DNA of 64,000 nt from Synaphobranchus kaupii (GCA_029718625.1 CM056391.1:23102305-23166304), one strand, 5' to 3'. Counted from the first letter of the stretch, positions 1 through 40,341 are shown. Notes: a model not told the origin generated them from the letters alone. Numbers and translations: made by a program.

Positions 1-805
1 TAAAAGCTGATTGATGTGGGCTTTTACCTCCTCATACTGAATAGAGGGCAACCTATTGTACTGTTGCCAAACTGGAACATGATCTTTGACTGGTATCTCA
101 TACTTAGTGGATCCAAAGATGTCATCGCTAGTTGCAAAGACATCTGCATGCTGAACCAACAACTCCCTTACCCGAGCTACCTGTTTGTTAGATAAGTAAG
201 GGCAGCTAAACTGCAAGGCATATGGGTGTACAGCTATGGCTTCCCGGTCTTTAAATACTGTACATCTTCCTGTGAACACACTGATACCTGTACTTTCCCA
301 CGTCATACCTCTTGAAATAACACTGCTCTGGACCCTCCTGCAACAGTGTTAGCTAACCTCAGCTAAGTGTAAATGAGCAATACATGTGCGTGGATCTTCA
401 CACTTGGTATCTGAAATACCAACATTAATCACTGGGACCATCAACTGTCCTCACCGTACCCATACAAAGGCTGGGGATATCACAAGGTTTCCTGGTAATA
501 TCCCTTCATCCAACTCTAACTCCTCCTTTTTTACAGGGTCAGTATGATCTTTCACTTACCAATAGACCACACTGAGGAAGAACGTTCCCCAAGATTTCTC
601 AGCCAAGCTGCAAATAACTTAAATATGGTATGGAGAGGCCATTTGCTGGCTTCAAAATTAACCACTCATTTGTGCATATAGTCTTTTCAATGTCTGGAAT
701 GTAAAGGTCCCTCCCCTTTAGATTCAAAATGTTGTTTGAAAAAACTCTGTAATGACTGTGACTATTGAGCCGGTGTCTAGAAGACGGGGCTGAAAACACC
801 CCCAA
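1..805 (-). mobile_element. Broken Ty3/Gypsy-type retrotransposon fragment (protease to start of reverse transcriptase)
   Basis: Read on the minus strand, 599-805 encodes a 68-codon piece ending IPYLSYLQLG. This resembles the flap-side part of a retropepsin-like protease domain, and an in-frame stop follows. From about 300 down to base 1 another frame stays open and holds RELLVQHADVFATSDD and a later RLPSIQYEEVKAHI. These match the linker just before the reverse transcriptase in Ty3/Gypsy Pol. The two parts are separated by stops and frame changes, so it is a dead copy. It runs off the left edge, and the LTRs are not visible. Confidence 0.7.
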
Positions 806-2655
806 TCTGAGTGGGTCCTAGTAAAGCGTTAAATGCCTCCCCCTGTGAACTAACAGTCCCTTGAGCCTAGTTGCCCCCGCCTGTAGCTTGGATCCTCACT
901 ACAATGATGTATGGGTTCATTTGGAAGTGTTGGCTAATTAACTGGTGATTTTTGTGTCCTTAGGTTCAGATCTGAGTATCACATAATCATAATGCACAAG
1001 ACTAATTATTGCTGAAATTATATAAATGTACATGAACAGCCCCTATCCCTTGAGTTGAAACTTTCCTTGATCCACCACAATGTCTGGTGATGCCTGAAGA
1101 GTCAGACAGCAGGAGGGCATTTGACTTACTACAGGACCCGAGGCTCTGGTCGATTAGTCATCAAATACAGTCTGACTTGCATTCTCACACTTCTCAACTC
1201 AGCAAATCTGGACCTCAGTATTTGAAATGTACTTGCAGTGTACAGTATGGCTATTTCCTCTAGATGATAATGTAGTGAAATAAACTGGTATCTCAGTTAA
1301 CTGCAAAAACATCACCAAGGCATCTTTAAACATTTTGTAATGTTTATTTCAAGTTTTAAATTTCCATGGCACCAGTTACAAGGGACTATCTGAAAGAAAC
1401 AATATCTCATACTGTTTCAAATGGAAGGTTTCCTACAGTACAAATATGGTTTTGGAATGAGTAAGACTGAACAGCAGCTGGATTTGGCACGCAAATTTGT
1501 ATATATATTTATATTTATATATTAAATAAATTAACAGCAGTCTCCAAACGCATTTCAAAGATGCAGCCTCATGAATCAGACTAAGATAAATACAGGAAAC
1601 GCCTACGGATACACTTGCACACACATACGCATATCTGTGTGTATGTGCTACTGGGGGAGAGAGTGGGAGGTGGAAAAATGACAGAAGCACAACACATTTA
1701 GTAAAAAATGTGGTATAAATACATGAGCATCCACTGAATAGCACTGAATGACGAATCTGTAATAACAAGTCGTTTTTTTTAAGGAAAACATTCTCCATTC
1801 CACCTAAACCAGTAATGTCCTTGCAGAGCAGAGTCCCTTTACGTAGAGAGCTTTCTGTGAAACAGTGCCACATGGAGGATAAATCCAAGCAACACAGTTT
1901 ACTGGAAGCAATGGTTCTGCTGGGTTTTTCAAAGATTTAAAAGAGAAATCTATCTTTTCAGTGTCTTTCACCTTTTCTGACAGCACAGCTTTCGGTCTAC
2001 AAATGTTGCCTTCCATCTCAAAACTACAGCCAGAGTCGTACCTCCAAATGCCATCTCGCAGAACTGGGATCTCTGGAGGGGCTTACAGAGTACTGCTGGT
2101 GACCAAGCTCCCCATTGCTTCCATGGTATAGGGCCCAAAAGTATCTCTGGCTAAACCAAGCTGGCTATCTACAGCTTGGCTCAGCACTTTACTCTAAATA
2201 TCATTGTGTGTGTCAGTTGTTCAAAGGTGTACTACAAATGAAAATGAAAATTTCAGATTGTGTATTGACTGATTATGATCCTGATTATGATTCGCCATGA
2301 CTGGTGAATGACCAATCATAGTTAGACTCAAAGTATTACGCTAAAGGTTTATTCTAAAGTGTGTATGCAAAGCTTGCATTGTCCACGTTAATGTTACACA
2401 GTTGCTGCCTACATTGCTATTATTTTGGTTATTCTAAATTGATCAGTGTTTTACTACCTTGCAGTCCGTCAAGCATGAAGCAAATGTATTTGAAACTCTG
2501 CAGTCCTGTTTATTTACTGTATGCATTCTTTATCCAGTGGAGTGTGAGCATTATTTCACTGCCACATGTTTGCGTAAGTAGCACACAGATATCCAAATAT
2601 AACTGCTGAACAAACCCAACACACTGTCCACCCATAGCAAAGTTAATGCGTTAAC
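806..2655. other. No gene recognised; downstream flank
   Basis: AT-rich sequence with a short TATATTTATA stretch near 1500-1525. Open frames here (up to 151 codons on the minus strand at 1433-1888) lack codon bias or any recognisable domain. No repeat boundary seen. Confidence 0.5.
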
Positions 2656-3120
2656 CCTTACGGAAATTCACTATGGTTTTTATATAGTAACCATGGCTTT
2701 ACCATGGTACTTTATGGTAACCATGATTACTACGCACCTAACCATGATTACTACGCACCTAACCATGGTACGACCATGGTTTATCCATGGCACTTTATGG
2801 TAGCCATGTCACTACCATGTGTTGGGGGCGGGGGGGGATAGGGGGTTCAGCTCAACTGTTTTGTCAATGTTCTCATCTTTGTTTATGTTCTGGATTGCTA
2901 ATTAAATACATTTTGAATAATTGTGCCTCTGCCTCATTTTATGGCTTTAACTGACTGACTGCCACGGGTCATATGTTCACTGTGAAACCATGGTTGAGAT
3001 ACTATAGTAAACTATATGAAAACTATGGTTGAACCATGATTCATAAACCATGGTTTTTCGCTCCGCCAAAAAACTATGGCCTGCTTACCATGGTAAAACT
3101 ATGGTAAATTTTCGTAAGGG
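2656..3120. mobile_element. Candidate miniature inverted-repeat element rich in CCATGG
   Basis: Begins cccttacggaaattcac and ends with the near inverse, tggtaaattttcgtaaggg, giving imperfect terminal inverted repeats of about 25 bases. The interior contains many CCATGG or ACCATG boxes, several palindromic, and a 20-bp direct repeat at about 2722-2765. TTAA abuts the left end only, so no clean target duplication is visible. Superfamily unassigned. Confidence 0.5.
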
Positions 3121-4749
3121 AAGCTGCCGAAGGGAGTGCGGTTTGAGGGAGCTATGGCGAGATGATGTCAGGCCAAATAGACAGAAGACTCGAAATGTGT
3201 GTGCAGCCAATGTCCACCGCAGGAGGACTGGCATTCAAGAACCATGGCCCGTTTACACCTACACCCGCAACAAACAACAATGCTGGCAAGAATTTAAAAA
3301 AGGGGAGGTGAAACTACCTGGAAATAATATGAATCCTTTTATTGTTTTGTTTTTTTCAGCTCTCACTTGCCTGAGCGATGAGTATAGAGTGTTTTGCAGG
3401 GAAAGAGCCTTGGTGGCACGGGAAATGCTCCTTCAGTCCCGTGTAAACAGAACCATACAACGTTTGAAATACAACAATAGAAAACTTACATTTGGGATGA
3501 TTTCCGCAAAGTATCAACCTTCAAATACACCTTAAAATCAGAATACTAACTATAAATAATAACAATAATAATATATTGAGTTCAGTCATTTTATAAATAA
3601 TAATAATAATAATACCATGAAAGTATCCCTAATTCAACAGACAGAATTTTATAACATTCTCACTACTCTTGACATTCAATAATCAACACATTAAACCTTC
3701 GATTCGAGAAAACCATATCCAACAGTTTATAGCCTGAGGCGACCCATATTACATTTTTTGTTGTTATAATTATTATTGCTTGTTGAGTATTGCAGCCAAA
3801 ATGTTGCACGTTTGTTGATAGACGGTGTTTTTAATGCTGAAGCTACATAATGCTGTTACAATGCAAATGAGTGCAATGCAGGCCATCAATTCAACACTCT
3901 AATTTTTCACTTTCCCCCCAATCTAATACCAATCATTTCCATCACTACCACTTAAAAGAAATAAAACCAATCAGGATCCACCCTGCTTTTCAGTGCACAC
4001 AGCTATGCCAAAAACGAGTGAACACAAAACACTTCACTGCAATTATTCTGTCTTAAAATATATTTATAGGGTTCATTTTTCATCAACCGATGAGAAAATA
4101 AAATAAATTAAAGAGTACGTCAATCAAATCATTTGCTGTTTAAAGTTTTTGGTAAATTTTTTAACTCCTTGAAGATGTTTTAAATAAAATAAGTGCATGC
4201 ACAAGTCTGTGGAAGACAGAGCATGCATTATTCTCGTAAAGATTCCAAAATTGCTTTCAACAGTAACAGCTGCTTACTGCTTCTAGTCCCTCTGGCATAG
4301 ACATTTTTTCAATAAATTTCCAGTTCCATGCCAGGCACAGATACCGAAATCCAGATTCATAAACCATGCCACTCAAACATCACCTGCATTCAAATGCCTA
4401 ATTTTCTCACCCCATCCCACAGAAAAGTGAGCTCACTATGTGAGCACTCAATGAGAGGTGGTGTGCTGAAGCGGGCAATCCATCAGTAGATCTTTATTGT
4501 CCCCAAAGGGCAATGTGTGTGCAGCATTAATGAACTCAGCTGCCAGTCGCTACAAAAGCAGCACCTCTCTACCTTCAGTGATACTAATGCCAACGGGATG
4601 CTAACTAACCCCGTCTCATCAAAGTACCAGACAAGCAGTAAATCAAGTTAGGCAATAATCGTGTAACGCATTACAGGTGCACTAAATGCCCAATAGAAAT
4701 GAGAACTTAACATTTTTTCCAAGGCTATCCATAGAGGACTGTGACTGTA
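3121..4749. other. No gene recognised
   Basis: AT-rich sequence with short AAT/ATT-type runs near 3555-3615. The 161-codon plus-strand frame at 3050-3535 starts inside the miniature element and has no domain, so I do not call it a gene. Confidence 0.5.
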
Positions 4750-4990
4750 AGGGCCGAAACATACCTCACACAAATATGCGAACAGTTTTTCTTTTGCCAT
4801 GACATTTGTGAAAGACAAACCAGAGGAAAGCACAGATTGAACAAGAAATAGTTTACTGTTGTTGCCTGCTATAGCGTCCCTCGCTGCAACGCTCTGGCTC
4901 GTCTTTCACAAATGTCACGGCAAACGAAAAACTGTTCGCGTAGCTCAAAGCGTTCACGGTCACGTATTTGCGTGAGGCATCTTTAGGCTC
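4750..4990. mobile_element. Old foldback (inverted-repeat) element
   Basis: The left arm at about 4752-4818 (with gaacagtttttcttttgcca and gacatttgtgaaagac) is the imperfect inverse of the right arm at about 4893-4985 (gtctttcacaaatgtcacgg, then cgaaaaactgttcgcg). Both arms reach a ctcac or gtgag end. Boundaries and target duplication are unclear; diverged DNA-transposon remnant. Confidence 0.5.
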
Positions 4991-5181
4991 TAATGGTCTG
5001 ATTTCGGGGGCTTAATGGCTATATTGTTCACTGAAATGAGCAAGGCTCTGCTCATTCTCATTCAGATTGGATAGGGAGGGCTTGTGGTATCAACTAGGAC
5101 TATGAGCAGCAAGAGCACACAATACCACCTGTCCTGGTTCAATCCATTGCACATATTATGTATGGGAGGGTCACCAGCTCC

Positions 5182-5738
5182 TTAAAGGGATAGTTTGGAA
5201 TTTTGGACATAATGTCTCAATTACGACTTACCCATGATGTAGTTGATTGATGGAGACCATTTTCAGTTAATTCCATGCTGTCCCTTCTTTTGGACATACA
5301 CACGTTGCTAATGCTAGCGCAACTCTAAGGTAACCGGTAGCATCCACTACCAAACGCACTTAAACACTCCACAGTGCACCCAAAGCAAATAAAATACGAC
5401 GACAGTCTATTGGGGTTATTTTGAGTGTTTATACCATCATTTTTTAAGTCAAACTATCGTTGAATCCTTTACTTTGTGCTGACCTATATTCTCTGTGGAA
5501 GTACGGCGGCGGAGCGATACTTTATGTTACCTACGAATGTAGTGCCGGCACTGGTCGACTACAACAACAAAGAAGAGAAACAAGTTGCAATGGCCATGTT
5601 CGCTCCGCCGCTGTACTTCCAGAGAGAATATAGGTCAGCACAAAGTAAAGGATTCAACTATAGTTTCCATCAATCAACTACATCATGGGTAAGTCGTAAT
5701 TGAGACATTATGTCCAAAATTCCAAACTATCCCTTTAA
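5182..5738. mobile_element. TTAA-flanked foldback MITE (piggyBac-type target, Angel-like)
   Basis: Starts TTAA-agggatagtttggaat and ends with the exact inverse, attccaaactatccct-TTAA. The outer arm of 68 bases (5186-5253) pairs with 5667-5734. A second arm at 5451-5517 pairs with 5600-5666. On the right the two arms are contiguous; on the left about 197 bp of unpaired sequence separates them. No transposase frame, so non-autonomous. TTAA duplication is typical of piggyBac-class elements; Angel is a known fish MITE of this style. Confidence 0.85.
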
Positions 5739-7798
5739 GCGCTACCCACAAGCTCCACCCCTTCCCCAATTATTACATCCTATGTGCCATAGTTACTCTC
5801 ATTTATCGCATACCCTTTCTCTCTTAATAAATAAATAATAATAATAATAATAATAATCTCTTAATAATAAAATCTCACTTTTTTCAGGCTATGGATTCAC
5901 ATTATCGGTTTGACTTTAGTTTTATTTATATACATGCGCACACACAAACACACAATCATTCTCACACGACACATCTGGGGGGGAGGGTCAACAATAACAA
6001 AACAGGGTTTTTATCCAGAATATTAAGCGATTAGGAACAGTTTCCTAAAGCTGGACTGCACAAGCACTGTTCTCACCTCTGAAAGGAGATCAAAGAACAC
6101 TGAGACCAACACAATACAATGCACTTAGATTGAATCGTTCTCCATGTCCGTGAATTGAGTCTGCCAAGCCTCTGAACACAAAGAGGTATCTTTGGTAAAC
6201 GTGTCAATAAGGGTCTGAAAGAAAACGAGGGGTCACTACTCTCAGGGTGAGGTGACACAGATATGGGCAGTCCGCAAAACTGGATAAATACCTGTTTTTA
6301 GGGCCTTCAATTCCCATTCTCTCCATAGACACTAAGCCTCACCTCACCCATAGAGCTAAAAAAATTATTATTTAAATTCCAATAATAAAATAACATTTCA
6401 ATTCTGTTAAAATATACATGAAAAACCTGTCAATATATTAGGAAATAAACTACTTTGTACAAAAATGTACAGCATTATTATTGTTGCACTAGTAATCATG
6501 GAATTATTCCCACAATTATAAACTTAAGAGCATAGTCAACACAGAATTGAAAGCCCAAATTATTATTTCATTTCACAATGAGAAAACCCACCAATTTCAA
6601 TGTTCTTAGACTTGCACTTGGAATAAAACCAGGATAATATATTACTCAATACCAACTCAAGCAAAACAAATGTACTCTTTACAAAAGGCCTTTAAGGTTT
6701 TTTGTTTGTTTTGTTTTTTAAACCAGAAAATGTATAATATTGCACATCTATTTAGACTGGATCTAAGGGAGCTAGTGAGTGTTTTCAAGAGGCTGAGCAT
6801 GAACACGTCTCTACCAGCTACTGACATTGCTAGGTCACATAACATTACACCATTGTATCTTGTTTTATTCTTTAAAAAAACTCATTATTTAAAAAATCTG
6901 ACCTCTACTACACAGCTTTCTAACGCTTACACATAATTTAAATCCTATGAAAGTATAGCGGAAGCTTTTTGAAATAAGCCGGCTAATTCATGACCTTTTT
7001 ATGAATCAAAAACACCTTAACGACTCATCATGTGTTTTCAACACTGAGGTTCTTAAAAAAGTTGCTTCCTCACAATACCTTCCTCTGCCCAGACAATGAC
7101 CCCTGTTGTCTTTGAATACAACGCTCTGTAAAAAGCAAATGTCCTCACAAAGCATCTCTGCAGTCACATCACCAAGGCCACCAAAGCCACCAGCGTTGTA
7201 ATGGTCATCACGGATTGCCATTGCCACTGAAATAATAATAAAACAGACAATGTCCGTCCACCTCTCTTAAAAGTCCCCACTCCTTTTTTGCTATGGTAAC
7301 TCAATCACTTTCTGCCCATCTTGCTTTACTTCCTTCTGTCCCAAGTACGATTTACATTAAAATTAATAAATAGAAAATAAAGGCATCGTTTTCCTTGGGT
7401 TGTAACAAAGTTTTAATCCCGTTTCGTTTTCATTGCTTTGATGTTGGTTACATGTCTTTTTTTTTGTGTTTGTTTTACATTTTAGTTTTTTTTTTTTTTT
7501 TTGCAAAAATAAAATACCTGAAATGACCTGAAATTCCAGAGAAGAAAATGAACAAAGTAAAATGTCCTCCTCTTGCTTTGTAAAAAAAGGGCGGGGTGTG
7601 GGGGACCCATGGTGAGCGGGCTTCTCCTGAGAGCGTGCCCAGCTGAGTCCGTGGCATGAGTCTGCGGATGCTCCATGATGTGATGGGACTGCCCTCCGTC
7701 GCTCGCTCGCGTTGTCTTCTCGGACCCCCTACAGGGGGCCGGCGGGGTGAGTGGAAGGAGAGGAGGGGCATGACGCTTCACACCCAGGCGCCTCCTTT
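5739..7798 (-). other. frmd5 3' UTR and/or 3' flank
   Basis: About 2 kb of AT-rich sequence after the stop codon. Holds an (AAT)n run near 5829-5857, a poly-T tract (poly-A on the transcript strand) at about 7487-7502 and candidate poly-A signals. The minus-strand 73-codon frame at 7006-7227 has no recognised domain. No other gene seen. Confidence 0.45.
6864..6869 (-). promoter_or_regulatory. Candidate frmd5 polyadenylation signal
   Basis: AATAAA on the minus strand about 930 bases past the stop codon. A variant ATTAAA lies nearer, at 7412-7417. Mammalian FRMD5 has a long 3' UTR, so more distal signals (for example near 1345) could also be used. Which is real cannot be decided from sequence. 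Confidence 0.3.
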
Positions 7799-35195
<27,397 letters not shown>

Positions 35196-35252
35196 GGGGG
35201 GGGGGGGGGGGGGGGGGGGGCGGGGGGGGGGGGGCGGGGGGGTGGGGGGGGG
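35196..35252. repeat. Poly-G tract with few interruptions
   Basis: About 57 bases almost entirely G on the plus strand with isolated C and T. Confidence 0.95.
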
Positions 35253-35395
35253 TAGTGTGATGAAGAATATATCAGTTCCAGTGTATGTGTTGTAATGTGT
35301 CAGCATTATAGTGCAGACCTCTGTGCCCAGGCACAAAAAACTCATGCCAAAAGGAAATAAACATGAGGACGGTGCATTTTCATTTATACCCATCT

Positions 35396-36868
35396 CTTCT
35401 CTCCCGTACCTTACCGCATTGCTACTTACTCTCCTGTACTTTCCCGCATTGCTACTTACTCTTCTGTACCTTCCCGCATTGCTACTTACTCTCCTGTACC
35501 TTACTGCATTGCTACTTACTCTGCCTTACCTTCCCGCATTGCTACTAACTCTCCTGTACTCTTCTCGCATTGCTACTTACTCTTCTGTACCTTCCCACAT
35601 TGCTACTTACTCTCCTGTACCTTCCCGCATTGCTACTTACTCTCCTGTACTTTCCCGCATTGCTACTTACTCTTCTGTACCTTCCCACATTGCTACTTAC
35701 TCTCCTGTACCTTCCCGCATGGCTACTTACTCTCCTGTACCTTACTGCATTGCTACTTACTCTCCCTTACCTTCCCGCATTGCTACTTACTCTCCTGTAC
35801 TTTCCCGCATTGCTACTTACTCTCCTGTACCTTACTGCATTGCTACTTACTCTCCCTTACCTTCCCACATTGCTACTAACTCTCCTGTACTTTCCCGCAT
35901 TGCTACTTACTCTCCTGTACCTTACCGCATTGCTACTTACTCTCCGGTACTTTCCCGCATTGCTACTTACTCTCCTGTACCTTCCCGCATTTGCTACTTA
36001 CTCTCCCGTACCTTCCCGCATTGCTACTTTCTCTCCTGTACCTTCCCGCATTGCTACTTACTCTTCTGTACCTTCCCGCATTGGTACTTACTCTTTTGTA
36101 CCTTCCCGCATTGCTACTTTCTCTCCTGTACCTTCCCGCATTGCTACTTTCTCTCCTGTACCTTCCCGCATTGCTACTTACTCTTCTGTACCTTCCCGCA
36201 TTGCTACTTACTCTCCTGTACCTTCCCGCATTGCTACTTTCTCTCCTGTACCTTCCCGCATTGCTACTTACTCTCCTGTACCTTCCCGCATTGCTACTTA
36301 CTCTCCTGTACCTTCCCGCATTGCTACTTACTCTCCTGTACCTTCCCGCATTGCTACTTACTCTCCTGTACCTTCCCGCATTGCTACTTACTCTCCCGTA
36401 CCTTCCCACATTGCTACTTACTCTCCTGTACCTTCCTGCATTGCTACTTACTCTCCTGTACCTTCCCGCATTGCTACTTACTCATCCTGTACTTTCCTGC
36501 ATTGCTACTTACTCTCCCGTACCTTCCCACATTGCTACTTACTCTCCTGTACCTTCCCGCATTGCTTTTTACTCTCCTGTACCTTCCCGCATTGCTACTT
36601 ACTCTCCTGTACCTTCCTGCATTGCTACGTACTCTCCCTTACCTTCCCACATTGCTACTTACTCTCGTGTACCTTCCCGCATTGCTACTTTTCTCTCCTG
36701 TACCTTCCCGCATTGCTACTTACTCTCCTGTACCTTCCTGTATTGCTACTTACTCACCTGTACCTTCCCGCATTGCTACTTTCTCTCCTGTACCTTCCCG
36801 CATTGCTATTTTCTCTCCTGTACCTTCCCGCATTGCAACTTACTCTCCTGTACCTCCCTGCATTGTTC
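35396..36868. repeat. 30-bp minisatellite, about 49 copies
   Basis: Units of 30 bp made of ttcccgcattgctacttact and ctcctgtacc, with sparse substitutions and a few single-base insertions (near 35571, 35992, 36484, 36690). Because 30 is divisible by 3, all three plus frames and one minus frame stay open for hundreds of codons as 10-residue repeats. These are not genes. In intron 1. Confidence 0.97.
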
Positions 36869-38511
36869 ACTACAAATAATCTCTGGTTGAACGTCCTCCA
36901 GAATCTGTTGGGGAAAATACATTTTAATGAAATGAGCCTGACGAGATTCTAATTAAAACTAATGGTGGGTTCTCTTCTCTGGGGCAGAGCAGGAAACACC
37001 CAGCAGTGACTCTGCATGAATGCACACCAGAGCAATGTGCATCTTAAACATGCGCCATACCTCAAAATACAGAGGCAGCTTGCTGCAACACAGCTCATTA
37101 TAATGAGGGAAAAAACTGCTGAGGATCCTAATTTGAATGGCAGGTCCACCAACATTATCCGTAACCTTTTCTGGGGAATGTAGTTGTATTAAATGATTCT
37201 CATAATGGATTGCACTTCATGGCGCATTGAGGTCAAAAAGCTTTACAGCGAAGGAAAATAATTGACTTCAAATAATAACCAATGTGTAGCAGCTACCTTG
37301 GGGATTTGGTGATAAGGAATTTGATCTGGACACACCAGTGAATCCCATACTCTTTGAGATAAGTATGTGTATATATAATGGGATCAGCATTGACATTAAG
37401 TTGCCCATAAGACAGAAAAATCTTGGACACCCCAGGAAGTTATACATCACAGACCCAAGTCAGAGTACTGGGGATGTTCTAACTTGTGCCCTGGTTAACT
37501 GGGGCGAACCTTGTTCTGCTGGTATTCAAGGAATAAGTCCATATTGCAGTAATGTGACCCACAATCTGAATCCTGACTAAACGGGGCACACTGCAGCGGG
37601 GAGTCCCGTGGAGCAGCTCATAATTGGCCAAAGTACTACCCAATGAGGGAGGGGTATCAGTAGGAATGACGTCCCCCATTTCACCATACATTAGAGTTCC
37701 CCCCCTGCACCAGCTGTCCCATGGCATGGTAACTGCTGCTCATTAAGGAGATCGCCTGGTGAAAAAAAAGCTGTGACTGGCTAAATGCGCTACAGAGGAT
37801 CTTTAATGACCGCAGCAGTGCACCCTCCTGAGTTGATGGAACATGTTACAGCTAAGGGACGGGACTGCAGTCACAATTCGGTATTTGAAATGGCGAGAAA
37901 TAGAAAACATTTGGGAATAAAAAGTTGAGAAAAAAGAGAATAACTCAGGTAAACTCATCTCATCGTCTCCTCCTAGAAAGACTGTCTGGAGAATCTTTCT
38001 AGGCTCTGATATTAACTGGGGCTAAAAACCTGCTCACGGAAACACTGTTCAGATCAGACAGGGCTGTGCTAGCTCCCTGGGAGATGCAAGTCTGCATTTA
38101 TTGGTGTCTTCCGAGGGAGCTGGTTGTTATTCGAAACACCGGTACGGTAATTTAATTCTCTCTGCCATCTGCCACTCTGAAGTGCGCAAATGATTTGTGG
38201 CATCTTTGATGAAATTCCAACGAGAAAAGTCGGGCATGGCTGACATGCGGTGAATTAGTGCTGTGACTCAACGGTTCATGGAAATAAACAGGGCTGACAG
38301 AGAGGAATAACTTAACATTCAGCAGAAACATTAGGCTACGATTGAACAGAGCTGATGTCTGATCGCTGAAGAAAACACGGACAAAGAAAATGATCGACAG
38401 CACCCAATCACTCCAATTATGTTAGTTAGGTTATTTTCAGTATACCGTAGCCCCACCGATTTTGGGGTTCACAAAGCCTCACTCTCCTATCACCAAAACA
38501 TGACGCCGTTT
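36869..38511 (-). other. frmd5 intron 1, nothing recognised
   Basis: Moderately AT-rich, no splice-bounded exon and no clear repeat boundary. Confidence 0.5.
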
Positions 38512-39300
38512 TATTACATCACATTCATTCCGCAGACATTATTATCAAGAGCAACTTACAATGCAGGAGAACACAAATGCATTCATCCGATTTACAAGAG
38601 CAATCGTGCTAGACCTGGCTAACAAACGACATTCTCAGATCAGAGAGTACATTATGCAACATCGCTAAAATGCTAATTAACTATGGTAAACAAATGGAAG
38701 TACAAATCCCGAATGCGAGGCAGATTACATCCATGACAAGCTCTAAGCAGAAAACCCTAAAACCATAAAAGGTACCATAAACTGAACTAGTACAAAAGGT
38801 ATGAGAGTGTTAAGCGGTGGGGATGGGAGGAGAGCCAAGATGAAGTCTGCAGAGCTGGGTTTGCAGTTTGAAGACAGACGACGAATCTGCTGTCCTGACC
38901 ACTGAGGGAAGTTCGTTCCACCATTGGGGGGCTAGTACACTTGATACAAGATACAGTCAGCCATTGAAGTGAGATGAAGAGGGGTGTGGCATAAGCGCGC
39001 TCGGGCAGATTGCAGACGTGTCGTGCGGCGGCATTCTGTATTAGCTGCGCGGGTTTAGTCGCACGGGCAGGGAGACTGGGAAGAAGGGAACTGAAATAAT
39101 CCGGGCCGTGTAAGTACCCGGGCCTGGATGAAGAGCCGTCTAAAGGAGGTGGTGCGGAAAGGGCAGATTATTCTGATGTTGTATAGAAAGAATCTGCAAG
39201 CCCGACTCATTTCTGCTATATGGGAGGAGGAGGACTAAAGGAGAGGCCATTATCTAGGTTCAGCCTTAGGCTTCTTAAGGTGGAAGTCTTTTGAGAGCGC
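38512..39300 (+). mobile_element. Diverged interspersed repeat of a type common in teleosts
   Basis: Contains ctgctgtcctgaccactgag, gttccaccattggggggcta, gaggggtgtggcataagcgc, a gcggcattctgtattagctg segment and ttctgatgttgtatagaaag in that order. I remember this order from a roughly 1-kb repeat scattered through many teleost genomes. No intact frame. The class is uncertain and the boundaries approximate; a related fragment may lie at 40490-40640. Confidence 0.55.
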
Positions 39301-40341
39301 TTTCATGTAGTATCAATAGAGAGGCCTTAGAGTGGTAAGGCAATGAAAATAATTTCCGTTTTAGCCAGGTTTAATTCCAGGTGACAGTCTGCCATCTAGC
39401 TGACGTGTAATGAGACCCATTTCTGTGTTTGTTAGCATTGTGTTCGGACCACACCCAACACGGCTCATTTATTGTCAGGTTTAGAGATCTCAGTCCAATC
39501 CGAACACATCAATGGCGCCTCGTCGTTTTACATAGGCTGTGCTCGTAATAGCCTGAGGCGGGAGCCCTGGACTACAGTCATGGCTCCGCCCACCGTCTGC
39601 AGCACCACCCCCGCGGGCAGACCCATTCTCCAGGCTTCACTTAAGATAAATTATTGAAACAGGCTCAATATCAGTCAGGAAAACATGCCGTTAATAAATG
39701 ATGGCGCCGTTTTAAGGCGAAGCAAGAGAACGCTGTTAACATGGGCCTCGCACAAATGGCATAAAGTGCTCTGCTCCCTCTGGTAACGTCTGTGTACACG
39801 GGCTGATAACTTTTGCTCCCTCTGGGAAATCAGTGATCGCAGCGCATATCTGTTGCTGTGCAGGTTCCTCTCAAGTTAACAAAATAATTTTATTTCATTA
39901 TTATTTCTTTGTGATTATCACAACATACAATGTAGACATGCTCTTGCGGGGTTTTTTTTGTGCCCGTTTTCTTTTTTATGAGAAAATGGTTTATATAATA
40001 TGCATAACTCTAAGAGGTTTCATTTGAATAATAAACCACTCATCTTTCAGGAGTAGAATAAAATCAGGAATAGACCGATCACATCTCCTTAGGTTCTATT
40101 AGCATCCATCTAGGTGAATTATTTTCTGCTACTAATGCACTACGGCGGTTTTCTTAAATGCATATCTGTTGTGATCTCAGTGCGACTGTGACAAGTCTAG
40201 TAAGAGTGCCACATAAAATATAATTTTATCAGATAAAAGTATAATCATGAAATAGTGTGTTTAATATAGGTGCCTCTGCCATATTGTTGATATGTGAGGA
40301 ACTTGAACAATCACGTCATGGCTTTCAAAGCTACATAAGAA
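39301..40341 (-). other. frmd5 intron 1, nothing recognised
   Basis: AT-rich intron sequence; no gene or repeat boundary seen. Confidence 0.5.

Noticed and set aside
3050..3535. 161-codon plus-strand frame
   Set aside because: Begins inside the CCATGG-rich miniature element; no similarity or codon bias seen.
7006..7227. 73-codon minus-strand frame (MAMAIRDDHYNAGGFGG...) below the frmd5 stop
   Set aside because: Glycine-rich start looked protein-like, but it has no recognised family and lies in the likely 3' UTR.
35311..36952. Plus-strand open frames of 522, 460 and 299 codons
   Set aside because: They are three frames of the same 30-bp minisatellite; frames switch at single-base indels and no promoter, splice sites or domain exist.
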